Source of the DNA: Streptomyces sp. NBC_01497 | Lineage (GTDB): Bacteria > Actinomycetota > Actinomycetes > Streptomycetales > Streptomycetaceae | Reading direction: 5' to 3' | Assembly: GCF_036250695.1 (NCBI RefSeq) | Contig: NZ_CP109427.1 | Span: 5,084,001-5,148,000 of the forward strand | Length of the DNA: 64,000 nucleotides | Shown here: one piece after another, positions 8,371-18,067 of the stretch | Numbering within the stretch: the first letter of the stretch is position 1 | Layout of the letters: every line of letters starts with the position of its first letter | Translations under genes and position numbers: made by a program | Notes under the pieces: model-generated | The model's input: the letters and a program-made list of their open reading frames with translations, nothing else | What the model was told of the DNA's origin: nothing | Databases searched by the model: none

Positions 8371-9051
8371 ATGCTGCGTTCGAGCAAGTCCCACAAGCAC
8401 CGTCGCCCGTCCAAGGCCGTCCGCTACGCCGCGCTCGCAGGCGTCACCGGCGCCGTCGTCGCGGTCCCGCTGCTGTCCGCCACGTCGGCCTCCGCCGCGT
8501 CCGTCTCCGAGTGGGACCAGGTCGCGAGTTGCGAGTCCGGCGGCAACTGGGCGATCAACACCGGCAACGGCTTCTACGGCGGCCTCCAGTTCACCAGCTC
8601 CACCTGGTCGGCGTACGGCGGCACCGCCTACGCGGCCCAGGCCAACCAGGCCTCGAAGTCCCAGCAGATCGCCATCGGCGAGAAGGTCCTCGCGGGCCAG
8701 GGCAAGGGCGCCTGGCCGGTGTGCGGCAAGGGCCTCTCGGGCCCCGGCGGCTCCGGTGCGGCCCCGAGCACCTCCACCTCCACACAGTCGGCCCCGGCCA
8801 AGCAGCAGAGCCAGCCGCAGGCGAGCCCGGCGCGGCAGCGCCCGGCCCAGCCCGCGAGCCGTGGCAGCGCCCGCCCCACCGTGATCAAGAAGGGTGACGG
8901 TGAGTACAAGGTCAAGGGCGGCGACACCCTGTCCACGATCGCCTCGGCGCACCACGTCAAGGGCGGCTGGAAGAAGCTGTTCGACCTGAACAAGAAGATC
9001 GTCACGGACGCCGACGTGATCTACCCGGGCCAGCAGCTGCACCTGCACTGA
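8371..9051 (+). CDS. rpfA: Resuscitation-promoting factor RpfA (Rpf plus LysM)
   Basis: 226-residue secreted cell-wall lytic transglycosylase. A basic N terminus and Ala-rich hydrophobic segment lead to a signal cleavage near ATSASA (about residue 42). The Rpf domain follows (VSEWDQVASCESGGNW, catalytic Glu in CESGG; GGLQFTSSTW), then a short Gln/Pro/Ala/Ser linker, then LysM (YKVKGGDTLSTIA... PGQQLHLH). The start at 8371 has the ribosome site GGTGAGGAG ending 7 bases upstream. Expression should be under the c-di-AMP riboswitch directly upstream, tying spore-wall remodelling to that messenger. Transcribed toward eno, with a terminator between. Confidence 0.93.
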   Translation: MLRSSKSHKHRRPSKAVRYAALAGVTGAVVAVPLLSATSASAASVSEWDQVASCESGGNWAINTGNGFYGGLQFTSSTWSAYGGTAYAAQANQASKSQQIAIGEKVLAGQGKGAWPVCGKGLSGPGGSGAAPSTSTSTQSAPAKQQSQPQASPARQRPAQPASRGSARPTVIKKGDGEYKVKGGDTLSTIASAHHVKGGWKKLFDLNKKIVTDADVIYPGQQLHLH

Positions 9052-10902
<1,851 letters not shown>

Positions 10903-10918
10903 GACCCCCTCGTGTCAC

Positions 10919-10959
10919 CGCGTCCCCGGCCATGGTCCCGTACCGTGTCCGGGGACGCG
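10919..10959 (+). terminator. Hairpin terminator after eno
   Basis: Perfect 11-bp arms CGCGTCCCCGG and CCGGGGACGCG with a 19-base loop, 16 bases after the eno stop. Confidence 0.65.
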
Positions 10960-11002
10960 CACGTACGTACGGGACGTACGACAGGTGACAGGGAGTGTGG
11001 CC

Positions 11003-11698
11003 ATGGCACGCACCGGAGACCGGGACGGAGCGCGTAACGGCGCCGGCGACCGCACCGGCGAGCGCCGTCCCCGCGACCCCGTCCCCGGCCGGACGCCCGT
11101 GAGGGAACCGGGTGTTCCGTCGCGCCGCGGCGGAGGCGGCCGTTCCACGGGTGGCCGTTCCGGCGGGGGCCGTTCCGAGGACCGCTTCTCCACCGCGACG
11201 CGGCTGCGGGTGCTCGGCGAGCAGACGGCGGCCCGCGTCTACCGCTCGCAGAACCGCAGACAGGCGCACCGCTCCCGGCTGACGGGACGCGCCGCGTTCC
11301 TCGCGCTGGTGCTGTGCACGCTGGTCGTCGCGCTCGCGTACCCGATGCGGCAGTACGTCTCGCAGCAGGGCGACATCGCCGACCAGCAGCGGACCGCGCG
11401 GGAGGCGAAGGCGCAGGTCGAGAAGTTGCGGGACGAGAAGGCCAGGCTCCAGGACGACGCCTACGTCGAACGGCTCGCGCGCGAGCGCCTGCACTTCGTG
11501 ATGCCGGGGGAGAAGGGGTACACGATGAACGCCCCGAGCGCCGTCAAGCAGGAGCAGCAGGCGATCGGGCCCGCGAACCGCCCCTGGTACGCGAACATGA
11601 TGGACGACGTCGACCACGCGGACACGGCGGCGGCGGTGCGTACCAGGACCGGTACGGGCACCGGCGCGGACGCGACGCGGGGCGGCGCGAAGAACTGA
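11003..11698 (+). CDS. divIC: FtsB/DivIC-type septum formation initiator
   Basis: 231-residue bitopic divisome protein. About 95 basic, Gly/Arg-rich cytoplasmic residues precede one membrane segment (AAFLALVLCTLVVALAYPM). A coiled coil follows (QQGDIADQQRTAREAKAQVEKLRDEKARL) and then the FtsB/DivIC signature ERLARERLHFVMPGEKGY. The extracellular tail is low complexity (RTRTGTGTG). The family bridges FtsL and FtsQ at the septum. In Streptomyces it matters mainly for sporulation septa. ATG 11003 has GGGAG seven bases upstream. Likely in one transcription unit with the DUF501 gene and ppx downstream. Confidence 0.92.
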   Translation: MARTGDRDGARNGAGDRTGERRPRDPVPGRTPVREPGVPSRRGGGGRSTGGRSGGGRSEDRFSTATRLRVLGEQTAARVYRSQNRRQAHRSRLTGRAAFLALVLCTLVVALAYPMRQYVSQQGDIADQQRTAREAKAQVEKLRDEKARLQDDAYVERLARERLHFVMPGEKGYTMNAPSAVKQEQQAIGPANRPWYANMMDDVDHADTAAAVRTRTGTGTGADATRGGAKN

Positions 11699-11763
11699 GG
11701 ACCGCGGGGCGCGGCCCTTTACGCACGGTCCCCCAACGAGCAGCAAGGCAGTACAGACCAGCC

Positions 11764-12339
11764 ATGGAAACCCCTCCTCCGCAGACTGAACGCACCGAGC
11801 CGCCCACGGCGGACGACATCGCGGCCTTCCGGGCCCAGCTCGGCCGGCCGCCGCGCGGGCTGCGCGCCATCGCGCACCGCTGCCCGTGCGGGCTGCCCGA
11901 CGTGGTGGAGACCGCGCCGCGCCTGCCGGACGGGACGCCGTTCCCGACCACGTACTACCTGACCTGCCCGCGCGCCGCGTCCGCGATCGGCACGCTGGAG
12001 GCGAACGGCGTCATGAAGGAGATGACCGAACGCCTCGCGAGGGACCCGGAACTGGCCGCCGCGTACCGGGCCGCGCACGAGGACTACCTCGCGCGCCGCG
12101 ACGCGATCGAGGTGCTGGCGAACTTCCCGAGCGCGGGCGGCATGCCGGACCGGGTGAAGTGCCTGCACGTGCTGGTGGCGCACTCCCTGGCGGCGGGTCC
12201 CGGCGTCAACCCGCTGGGCGACGAGGCGATCGCCCTGCTGCCGCAGTGGTGGCGGAAGGGCCCGTGCGTGGACGCCGCGTGCGTCCAGGCCCCGCGGGCC
12301 CCGCACGAACAGGAAACGACGACGGAGACGGGCGAATGA
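11764..12339 (+). CDS. DUF501 domain protein
   Basis: 191 residues, cytosolic. The core has the DUF501 features: FRAQLGRPPRGLRAIAHRCPCG, PDGTPFPTTYYLTCPRA and PDRVKCLHVLVAHSLAAGPGVNPLGDE. The conserved cysteines and histidines (CPCG, TCPR, KCLH, HSLA) suggest metal binding, but the function of the family is not known. In actinobacteria it stands almost invariably between the divIC-like gene and the exopolyphosphatase gene, as here. Its last bases overlap the ppx start in an ATGA junction, implying translational coupling. Confidence 0.92.
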   Translation: METPPPQTERTEPPTADDIAAFRAQLGRPPRGLRAIAHRCPCGLPDVVETAPRLPDGTPFPTTYYLTCPRAASAIGTLEANGVMKEMTERLARDPELAAAYRAAHEDYLARRDAIEVLANFPSAGGMPDRVKCLHVLVAHSLAAGPGVNPLGDEAIALLPQWWRKGPCVDAACVQAPRAPHEQETTTETGE

Positions 12340-13277
12340 CCAAGGTTGCGGCGATCGACTGCGGCACCAACTCGATCCGGCTGCTGGTGGCAGAGGCCGA
12401 CCCGGCGACGGGTTCGCTGACCGACCTGGACCGGCGGATGGAGATCGTCCGGCTGGGCCAGGGCGTGGACCGCACGGGCCGGCTGGCGCCGGAGGCGCTG
12501 GAGCGGACGTTCGCCGCGTGCCGCGCCTACGCGGAGGTGATCGCGGCGCACGACGTCTCGCGTGTCCGCTTCGTCGCCACGTCCGCCTCGCGGGACGCCT
12601 CCAACCGCGACGACTTCGTCGGCGGCGTGCTCGACATCCTGGGCGTGCGGCCCGAGGTCATCACCGGCGACGAGGAGGCGGCGCTCTCCTTCACCGGCGC
12701 GACCCGCGAACTCGCCACCCACCAGGCGGCGCTGGTGGTCGACATCGGCGGCGGCTCCACCGAGTTCGTCCTCGGCGACGAGCGGGTACGGGCGGCGCGT
12801 TCGGTCGACATCGGCTGCGTACGCCTGACGGAACGTCATCTGCTGCACGACGGCGAGCTGACGGACCCGCCGACCGCCGCGCAGATCGCGGCGATCCGCG
12901 CGGACATCGAGCGGGCGATCGACGAGGCGGCTGCGACCGTTCCGATGCGGGACTCCACGACGCTGGTGGGACTCGCGGGCTCGGTGACGACGGTGGGCGC
13001 GATCGCGCAGGGGCTCACGGCGTACGACTCGGCGGCCATCCACCGCTCACGGGTCTCGTACGAGCAGGTCAAGGACATCACGGCGACGCTGCTCGCGGCG
13101 ACCCACGCGGAGCGCGCCGCGAACCCGGTGATCCATCCCGGGCGGGTGGACGTGATCGGGGTGGGCGCCCTGATCCTTCAGACGATCATGGAACGCACGT
13201 CGGCGGCCGAGGTCGTCGTCAGCGAACACGACATCCTGGACGGCATCGCCTGGAGCGTGGCCGAAGCGGGTGCGTGA
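12336..13277 (+). CDS. ppx: Exopolyphosphatase (Ppx/GppA family)
   Basis: 313-residue cytosolic phosphatase of the ASKHA fold, expected to remove terminal phosphates from polyphosphate and perhaps pppGpp. Motifs: phosphate-1 loop VAAIDCGTNSIRLLVAE at the N terminus, RFVATSASRDASNRDDF, ITGDEEAALSF, phosphate-2 loop VVDIGGGSTEFVLG, and the adenosine-type motif VGLAGSVTTVGAIA. The length matches the short actinobacterial form, which lacks the C-terminal HD extension. It starts inside the last codons of the DUF501 gene. A long nested hairpin 4 bases after the stop closes the divIC-DUF501-ppx unit. Confidence 0.94.
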   Translation: MTKVAAIDCGTNSIRLLVAEADPATGSLTDLDRRMEIVRLGQGVDRTGRLAPEALERTFAACRAYAEVIAAHDVSRVRFVATSASRDASNRDDFVGGVLDILGVRPEVITGDEEAALSFTGATRELATHQAALVVDIGGGSTEFVLGDERVRAARSVDIGCVRLTERHLLHDGELTDPPTAAQIAAIRADIERAIDEAAATVPMRDSTTLVGLAGSVTTVGAIAQGLTAYDSAAIHRSRVSYEQVKDITATLLAATHAERAANPVIHPGRVDVIGVGALILQTIMERTSAAEVVVSEHDILDGIAWSVAEAGA

Positions 13278-13280
13278 CCC

Positions 13281-13330
13281 CGCGGGGGCGGTGGCGCGGA
13301 GGCCACGGGTCCGCGCAGTCCGCCCCCGCG
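13281..13330 (+). terminator. Nested hairpin terminator after ppx
   Basis: Outer arms CGCGGGGGCGG and CCGCCCCCGCG (11 bp, perfect) enclose inner arms GCGCGGA and TCCGCGC (7 bp, perfect) around a 9-base loop. Confidence 0.8.
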
Positions 13331-13392
13331 TGAGTCCGGGGGCCGGCCCGTGTGCGGACGGGTTCACCCGGCCGACCGGATGAACCCGCCGG

Positions 13393-13713
13393 ATGGCGCG
13401 TCGGGCGTCGCGGCGGTCGCCGGCCGTGGCGACGGGAACGACGGGGTTCACCGTCCTCGGTCCCGCGCACGGCCCGGTAGCCGCCGGCCCGGAGCCGATG
13501 GAGGTCCGTGGGACCCACGAGTCCTGGCCTCTGCGTCGTCAGGCCTTTCTCGCGGCCGTGGCTTCCCTCGCGGAGTTCCCCACGCCGGAGGAAGCAGCCG
13601 ATGCCCTGGCGGCCCGGCAGGCGGAAGCGTCCCTGGACCGGCGCGGTCCGACGCCGGCGAGGGCCGAACTGGTCGCGGACCTGTGCGCCGAAGACGGTGG
13701 CGGTGCGGCGTGA
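13393..13713 (+). CDS. Possible small hypothetical protein or gene remnant
   Basis: 106 residues, not recognised. Codon third positions are GC-rich, and the middle reads like a folded helical protein (LRRQAFLAAVASLAEFPTPEEAADALAARQ). The first 30 residues are Arg/Ala-rich and may not be translated; no ribosome site supports the ATG. The 3' end runs into the 44-bp tandem repeat, whose first unit supplies the last codons (LCAEDGGGAA) and the stop. It could be the C-terminal remnant of a larger gene. The opposite strand also stays open from 13955 to 13539. Confidence 0.3.
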   Translation: MARRASRRSPAVATGTTGFTVLGPAHGPVAAGPEPMEVRGTHESWPLRRQAFLAAVASLAEFPTPEEAADALAARQAEASLDRRGPTPARAELVADLCAEDGGGAA

Positions 13714-13776
13714 GGCAGCCGTTCCTGTGCGCCGAAGACGGTGGCGGTGCGGTGTGAGGCAGCCGTTCCTGTGCGC
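13681..13776. repeat. 44-bp tandem direct repeat, two copies plus a partial third
   Basis: Units start at 13681 and 13725 with CTGTGCGCCGAAGACGG and differ at one base (GCGGCGTG versus GCGGTGTG). A third begins at 13769 (CTGTGCGC) and breaks off. The near identity suggests recent duplication. Confidence 0.8.
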
Positions 13777-14137
13777 TGCGGCGGCACAGTGGCAGCTTCC
13801 GGCCATCGGCCGGCGTTGCGGGTGATCAGCGTGGGCGCGCCCTCCTCCTCCGCGCGATGGATGCGCTCCGCCCCGGCGCGGGCAGGGCTTCCCCTTGCGG
13901 TCGCCGCGCGTTCGGCCGTGGCGGACATGTAAGCGGGAGGGCACCGGGTGTCCATGCGCCGACGGCCGGGGACCGACGTGCGTTTGCCGGCGGGCGAGTA
14001 AGCGCGATGCGGCGGGCACGCACCGCCCCGGTCCTGTGGCGTGCGCTGCCGCGAGCCGCTCTCCGTTCACATACATCTGTCGTGTTCATGGTCTTGACGG
14101 CTCGGTGTCCCCGGGGTTTGACTCCGGCCCAGGTCGT

Positions 14138-14149
14138 GAAAGCGCTTTC
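14138..14149. promoter_or_regulatory. LacI-family-type operator upstream of the GH30 gene
   Basis: GAAAGCGCTTTC is a perfect 12-bp palindrome with the central CG step typical of LacI/GalR operators, 84 bases before the GH30 start. In actinobacteria such sites usually control glycoside hydrolase genes in response to oligosaccharides. No LacI gene is in the window. Confidence 0.6.
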
Positions 14150-14232
14150 GCCCCACCGCCCTTCTCCCGTTCCGCCCGTTCCTGAGTCCTCCGGTTCCAC
14201 CCGCGCCCCGCCCCCACTCAACGGAGAGTCAG

Positions 14233-15744
14233 ATGCGTCCACGTCGTCCCCGGGCCCGCGCCCTCAGCCTCGCCGTCGCCCTCGTCGCCACCGCCGGTCT
14301 CGCCGTGACCGGCGTCTCCGCCTCGGCCGCCCCCGGCCACCAGGACCACCACGGCCCGTCCGCCCCGCGCCAGGTGGAGGCGTGGACCTCCGGTGCCAAG
14401 GGCCAGTCCGGAGCCACAACGGACCGGCTGACCGCGGCGCCGGTCTCCGCGGGGGCGCCGGCCGACGGCACCACCGTGCGGGTCGACCCGCAGGTGAAGT
14501 ACCAGACCATGACCGGCTTCGGCGCCTCGGTCACCGACTCGTCCGCACAGGTCCTCTACGGCATCCCGAAGGACCAGCGGGACACGGTCATGAAGAACCT
14601 CTTCGACCCGGAGACCGGCGACGGCACCAGCTTCCTGCGCCAGCCCATCGGCGCCTCCGACTTCGTCAAGGGCGCCGACTACAGCCTCGACGACATGCCG
14701 GCGGGTCAGAAGGACTACGGCCTGAAGCACTTCTCCGTCGCCCACGACCAGAAGCAGATCCTGCCGCTGCTCCGGCAGGCCGAGAAGCTCAACCCCGGCC
14801 TGAAGATCGTGGGTACTCCCTGGTCCCCGCCGGGCTGGATGAAGACCGGCGACTCCATGATCGACGGCAAGCTGATCGACTCGCCCGCCATCTACCGGGC
14901 GTACGCGGACTACCTGGTCAAGTTCGTCAAGGCGTACGCGGCGAACGGCGTCACGGTCGACTACCTGACGGTGCAGAACGAACCGCAGGCGCTCAACCGG
15001 AACAACTACCCCGGCTCGGACATGTCGTTCGAGCAGGAGACCAAGGTCATCGACGCGCTCGGCCCCGCTCTCAAGAAGGCCGGCCTGGACACGAAGATCC
15101 TCGGCTACGACCACAACTGGTCCGAACACCCCAACGACATCAAGGCACATGAGGCCGTCGGCGAGGACCCCGAGGTCAACTACCCCTACGACCTGCTCGC
15201 GTCGAGCGCCGCGAAGTGGATCGACGGAACCGCGTACCACTGCTACGCGGGCGACGCGTCGGCGATGACGGCGCTGCGGGCGTCCTTCCCCGGCAAGGAC
15301 ATCTACGAGACGGAGTGCGAGGGCGGCACCATCACGACCGGCCTCGACTCGGTCAACAACTGGGCCAAGACGGTCACGTACTGGAACATCGCGCTCGACG
15401 AGAACCACAACCCGCACCAGGGCGGCTGCGGCACGTGCAACGGCACCGTCACCGTCAACTCCACGACCGGTGTCGTCACCTACAACGCGCAGTACTACGC
15501 GCTCGGTCACCTCTCCCGCTTCGTGAAGCCCGGTGCCGTGCACGTCGGCGCGAGCGCGGCGCGCAGCGACGCCACCGACAGCCCGGTGCAGACGTCGGCG
15601 TTCGTGAACCCCGACGGATCCACGGCCGTCGTCGCCCACAACACCAGCGGCACGGCGTCCGAGCCGGTGACCGTCGTCTCCGGCGGCCGCGGCTTCACCG
15701 CCACGCTCGCCGCGGGAGCCACCGCCACCTACAGCTGGCGCTGA
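14233..15744 (+). CDS. Secreted glycoside hydrolase family 30 enzyme
   Basis: 503 residues with an N-terminal signal peptide (ALSLAVALVATAGLAVTGVSASA). The TIM-barrel domain runs from about residue 75 (YQTMTGFGASVTDSSAQ) to 420, and a beta-sandwich closes the protein. The proton donor is Glu250 in VQNEPQA and the nucleophile Glu361 in ETECEGG, both as in GH30 glucosylceramidase-type enzymes. Further family signatures are FLRQPIGASDF and GTPWSPPGWMKT. Likely substrates are beta-1,6- or beta-1,3-glucans or glycosylceramides, not resolved by sequence. GGAGAG precedes the ATG. The LacI-type palindrome upstream predicts sugar-responsive repression. It stands alone in its orientation. Confidence 0.93.
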   Translation: MRPRRPRARALSLAVALVATAGLAVTGVSASAAPGHQDHHGPSAPRQVEAWTSGAKGQSGATTDRLTAAPVSAGAPADGTTVRVDPQVKYQTMTGFGASVTDSSAQVLYGIPKDQRDTVMKNLFDPETGDGTSFLRQPIGASDFVKGADYSLDDMPAGQKDYGLKHFSVAHDQKQILPLLRQAEKLNPGLKIVGTPWSPPGWMKTGDSMIDGKLIDSPAIYRAYADYLVKFVKAYAANGVTVDYLTVQNEPQALNRNNYPGSDMSFEQETKVIDALGPALKKAGLDTKILGYDHNWSEHPNDIKAHEAVGEDPEVNYPYDLLASSAAKWIDGTAYHCYAGDASAMTALRASFPGKDIYETECEGGTITTGLDSVNNWAKTVTYWNIALDENHNPHQGGCGTCNGTVTVNSTTGVVTYNAQYYALGHLSRFVKPGAVHVGASAARSDATDSPVQTSAFVNPDGSTAVVAHNTSGTASEPVTVVSGGRGFTATLAAGATATYSWR

Positions 15745-16024
15745 GCGGCCGCCCGGCTGACCGCTGGACCGTCCTTCCTGCGGGACGGCTGACCGGCCGC
15801 CCGGCTGGGCGACTGCCCGCCCCGGCCGCGGTGTTCGTGCCCTGCGCACGGCGCCGCGGCCGGCGCGTCGGGCCCGGCCGGGAGCATGCCGCGCCGGCCC
15901 GTGAACGCGCTCTCCGCCACCTCGCGCGTACCGGTGAGGGTCCCGTCGGGACCGCTCGGGTTAGGCTCGCGGGACCACCGCGCGGCACGTCCCGAAACGC
16001 CGGGGCGGGGCCACTATCAAAACT

Positions 16025-16042
16025 TCGTGAAGTTCTTCACAA
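16025..16042. promoter_or_regulatory. Rex operator candidate (distal) of ndh
   Basis: TCGTGAA-gttc-TTCACAA differs by one base from the Streptomyces Rex consensus TTGTGAA-N4-TTCACAA. Rex senses the NADH/NAD ratio and is known to repress respiratory genes in S. coelicolor. The AT-rich flanks (ACTATCAAAAC, GGAAAATTG) support a promoter here. Confidence 0.75.
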
Positions 16043-16297
16043 GGAAAATTGCACCGCCGGGTCCGGCATGACCCCCAACGGGGTGGAAAGGCTCTCCACG
16101 GAGCGGCGGCCGCCACGAACGAGCGGGCCGGACCAGGGCGCGGCGAGGCCGGCAGCACCCGCCTCCGCCCTCGCGCGAAGCGACGGACGGGCAGCTCAGC
16201 GCGGGTGTGACCGGGCTCCGTACCGTCCGGTAGGCATGGGGCCGGTCGTGCACCCTCGGTGAGCGGCCGGGCAGGGTAACACACCCTGTCCACCTTC

Positions 16298-16315
16298 TTG
16301 TGAAGGGGCTCACGA
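16298..16315. promoter_or_regulatory. Second Rex-like site, promoter-proximal to ndh
   Basis: TTGTGAA-gggg-CTCACGA has a perfect left half and two mismatches in the right half of the Rex consensus. It lies about 35 bases before the ndh ATG, overlapping the expected -35 of the proximal promoter. Confidence 0.5.
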
Positions 16316-16349
16316 GGACCCCCCTCGGAGCGGGTGGATACTCGATGGC

Positions 16350-17738
16350 ATGAGCACCACGGAGCGTCCCAGGATCCTCGTTGTAGGCGGTGGGTACGTT
16401 GGCTTGTACGCGGCTCGCCGCATTCTGAAGAAGATGCGGTACGGCGAAGCGACCGTCACGGTCGTGGACCCGCGCTCGTACATGACGTATCAGCCCTTTC
16501 TTCCCGAAGCCGCGGCCGGGAACATCTCGCCTCGGCACGTCGTCGTCCCGCTGCGACGCGTGCTGCCCAAGGCCGAGGTACTGACAGGCCGCGTCACCAC
16601 CATCGACCAGGACCGCAAGGTCGCCACCGTCGCGCCGCTGGTCGGCGAGGCGTACGAGCTGCCCTTCGACTACCTGGTGATCGCGCTCGGCGCCGTCTCC
16701 CGCACCTTCCCGATCCCCGGCCTCGCCGAGCAGGGCATCGGTATGAAGGGTGTCGAGGAGGCCATCGGCCTGCGCAACCACGTGCTGGAGCAGCTCGACA
16801 AGGCCGACTCCACGACGGACGAGGAGATCCGCCGCAAGGCGCTCACCTTCGTCTTCGTCGGTGGCGGTTTCGCCGGCGCCGAGACCGTCGGCGAGGTGGA
16901 GGACATGGCGCGCGACGCGGCCAAGTACTACACCAACGTCAAGCGCGAGGACATGCGCTTCGTCCTCGTCGACGTCGCCGACAAGATCCTTCCCGAGGTC
17001 GGCCCGAAGCTGGGCACCTGGGGCAAGGAGCACCTTGAGGGCCGCGGTGTCGAGATCTACCTCAAGACCGGCATGGACTCCTGCGTCGACGGCCACGTGG
17101 TCCTGAACAACGGCCTTGAGGTCGACGCGAACACCATCGTGTGGACCGCGGGCGTCAAGCCCAACCCGGCGCTCGCGCGCTACGGCCTCCCGCTCGGCCC
17201 CCGTGGCCACGTCGACGCCGCCGCGACGCTCCAGGTGCAGGGCACCGACTACATCTGGGCCGCGGGCGACAACGCCCAGGTGCCGGACATGGTCGGCCGC
17301 AAGGCGGGCAACGAGAACGCCTGGTGCCCGCCGAACGCGCAGCACGCGCTGCGGCAGGCGAAGGTCCTCGGCGACAACGTCATCTCCGGTATGCGGGGCT
17401 TCCCGCAGCGGGAGTACAGCCACGCCAACAAGGGCGCGGTGGCGGGCCTCGGTCTGCACAAGGGCGTCGCGATGATCGTCTTCGGCAAGACGAAGATCAA
17501 GCTGCGCGGCCGTCTGGCCTGGTACATGCACCGTGGCTACCACGGCATGGCGATGCCGACGTTCAACCGCAAGATCCGGGTCATCGCCGACTGGACCCTG
17601 GGCATGTTCCTCAAGCGCGAGGTCGTGTCCCTGGGCGCCATGGAGACGCCGCGCGAGGAGTTCTACGAGGCCGCGAAGCCGGCCCCGAAGCCGGTGGCGG
17701 CGGCTCCCGCCGAACCCGAGAAGGCCAAGGCCAGCTGA
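16350..17738 (+). CDS. ndh: Type II NADH dehydrogenase
   Basis: 462-residue FAD enzyme passing electrons from NADH to menaquinone at the inner face of the membrane without proton pumping. Two Rossmann motifs are present: FAD-binding ILVVGGGYVGLYAA at residues 9-22 and NADH-binding FVFVGGGFAGAE from residue 168. The second FAD contact is IWAAGDNAQVP (Asp307). The C-terminal third holds the membrane-anchoring amphipathic helices (IRVIADWTLGMFLKREVVSLG) and ends in a Pro/Ala/Lys tail. ATG 16350 has no ribosome site, but GATACT ends 7 bases upstream, so the proximal transcript may be leaderless. Two Rex-like dyads upstream predict redox control. A strong terminator follows. Confidence 0.94.
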   Translation: MSTTERPRILVVGGGYVGLYAARRILKKMRYGEATVTVVDPRSYMTYQPFLPEAAAGNISPRHVVVPLRRVLPKAEVLTGRVTTIDQDRKVATVAPLVGEAYELPFDYLVIALGAVSRTFPIPGLAEQGIGMKGVEEAIGLRNHVLEQLDKADSTTDEEIRRKALTFVFVGGGFAGAETVGEVEDMARDAAKYYTNVKREDMRFVLVDVADKILPEVGPKLGTWGKEHLEGRGVEIYLKTGMDSCVDGHVVLNNGLEVDANTIVWTAGVKPNPALARYGLPLGPRGHVDAAATLQVQGTDYIWAAGDNAQVPDMVGRKAGNENAWCPPNAQHALRQAKVLGDNVISGMRGFPQREYSHANKGAVAGLGLHKGVAMIVFGKTKIKLRGRLAWYMHRGYHGMAMPTFNRKIRVIADWTLGMFLKREVVSLGAMETPREEFYEAAKPAPKPVAAAPAEPEKAKAS

Positions 17739-18067
17739 CCCCCGGCCCGGGTCGGGCCGCCCAGGCGGCACACCGGGCCCGAGGGTCGTCGAGGCCGGCT
17801 CAAGGACGCGCCGGAAACACCCCAGAACCGAGAAGGCCGCCCGCCATCCGTGGTGCGGGCGGCTTTCTCATGTCCATGTCCGTCCGCAGCCGGGTACGGT
17901 CTCGTCCGGGTGCGCTCGCCGGCTTCCCGCCACGGTGTTCACGGCAAGGTGCGTGGTAGGGGCAAGTATTTTGCCGTCCCGTTACGCTCCAACGGGATCG
18001 CAACGGGACCCCCGCGGTGTTTACGTGGTGTTGAACAAACCCAGACCTGAACACGGAGGTGTGCGCC
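17739..18067. other. Spacer between ndh and the cfa-like gene
   Basis: 329 bases. Holds the ndh terminator (17830-17869), and further right the dyads GGCAAGTATTTTGCC (17962-17976) and CCCGTTACGCTCCAACGGG (17979-17997) in a locally AT-rich stretch likely to contain the promoter or operator of the methyltransferase gene. Confidence 0.4.
17830..17869 (+). terminator. Hairpin terminator after ndh
   Basis: 15-bp arms GAGAAGGCCGCCCGC and GCGGGCGGCTTTCTC (one mismatch) around a 10-base loop. Confidence 0.85.

Larger units (their letters stand above)
15745..16349. other. Spacer and regulatory region before ndh
   Basis: 605 bases with no convincing gene. It contains TAGGCT (15962-15967) as a possible -10, two Rex-like dyads (16025-16042 and 16298-16315) and, next to the ATG, GATACT (16337-16342), which fits a leaderless start. 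Confidence 0.5.

Noticed and set aside
13539..13955. Minus-strand frame with a PIN-like phrase (GAPTLITRNAGRWP)
   Set aside because: The resemblance to VapC C termini is short, the rest of the PIN acidic residues are missing, and the frame runs through the 44-bp repeat. Not enough to call a toxin remnant.
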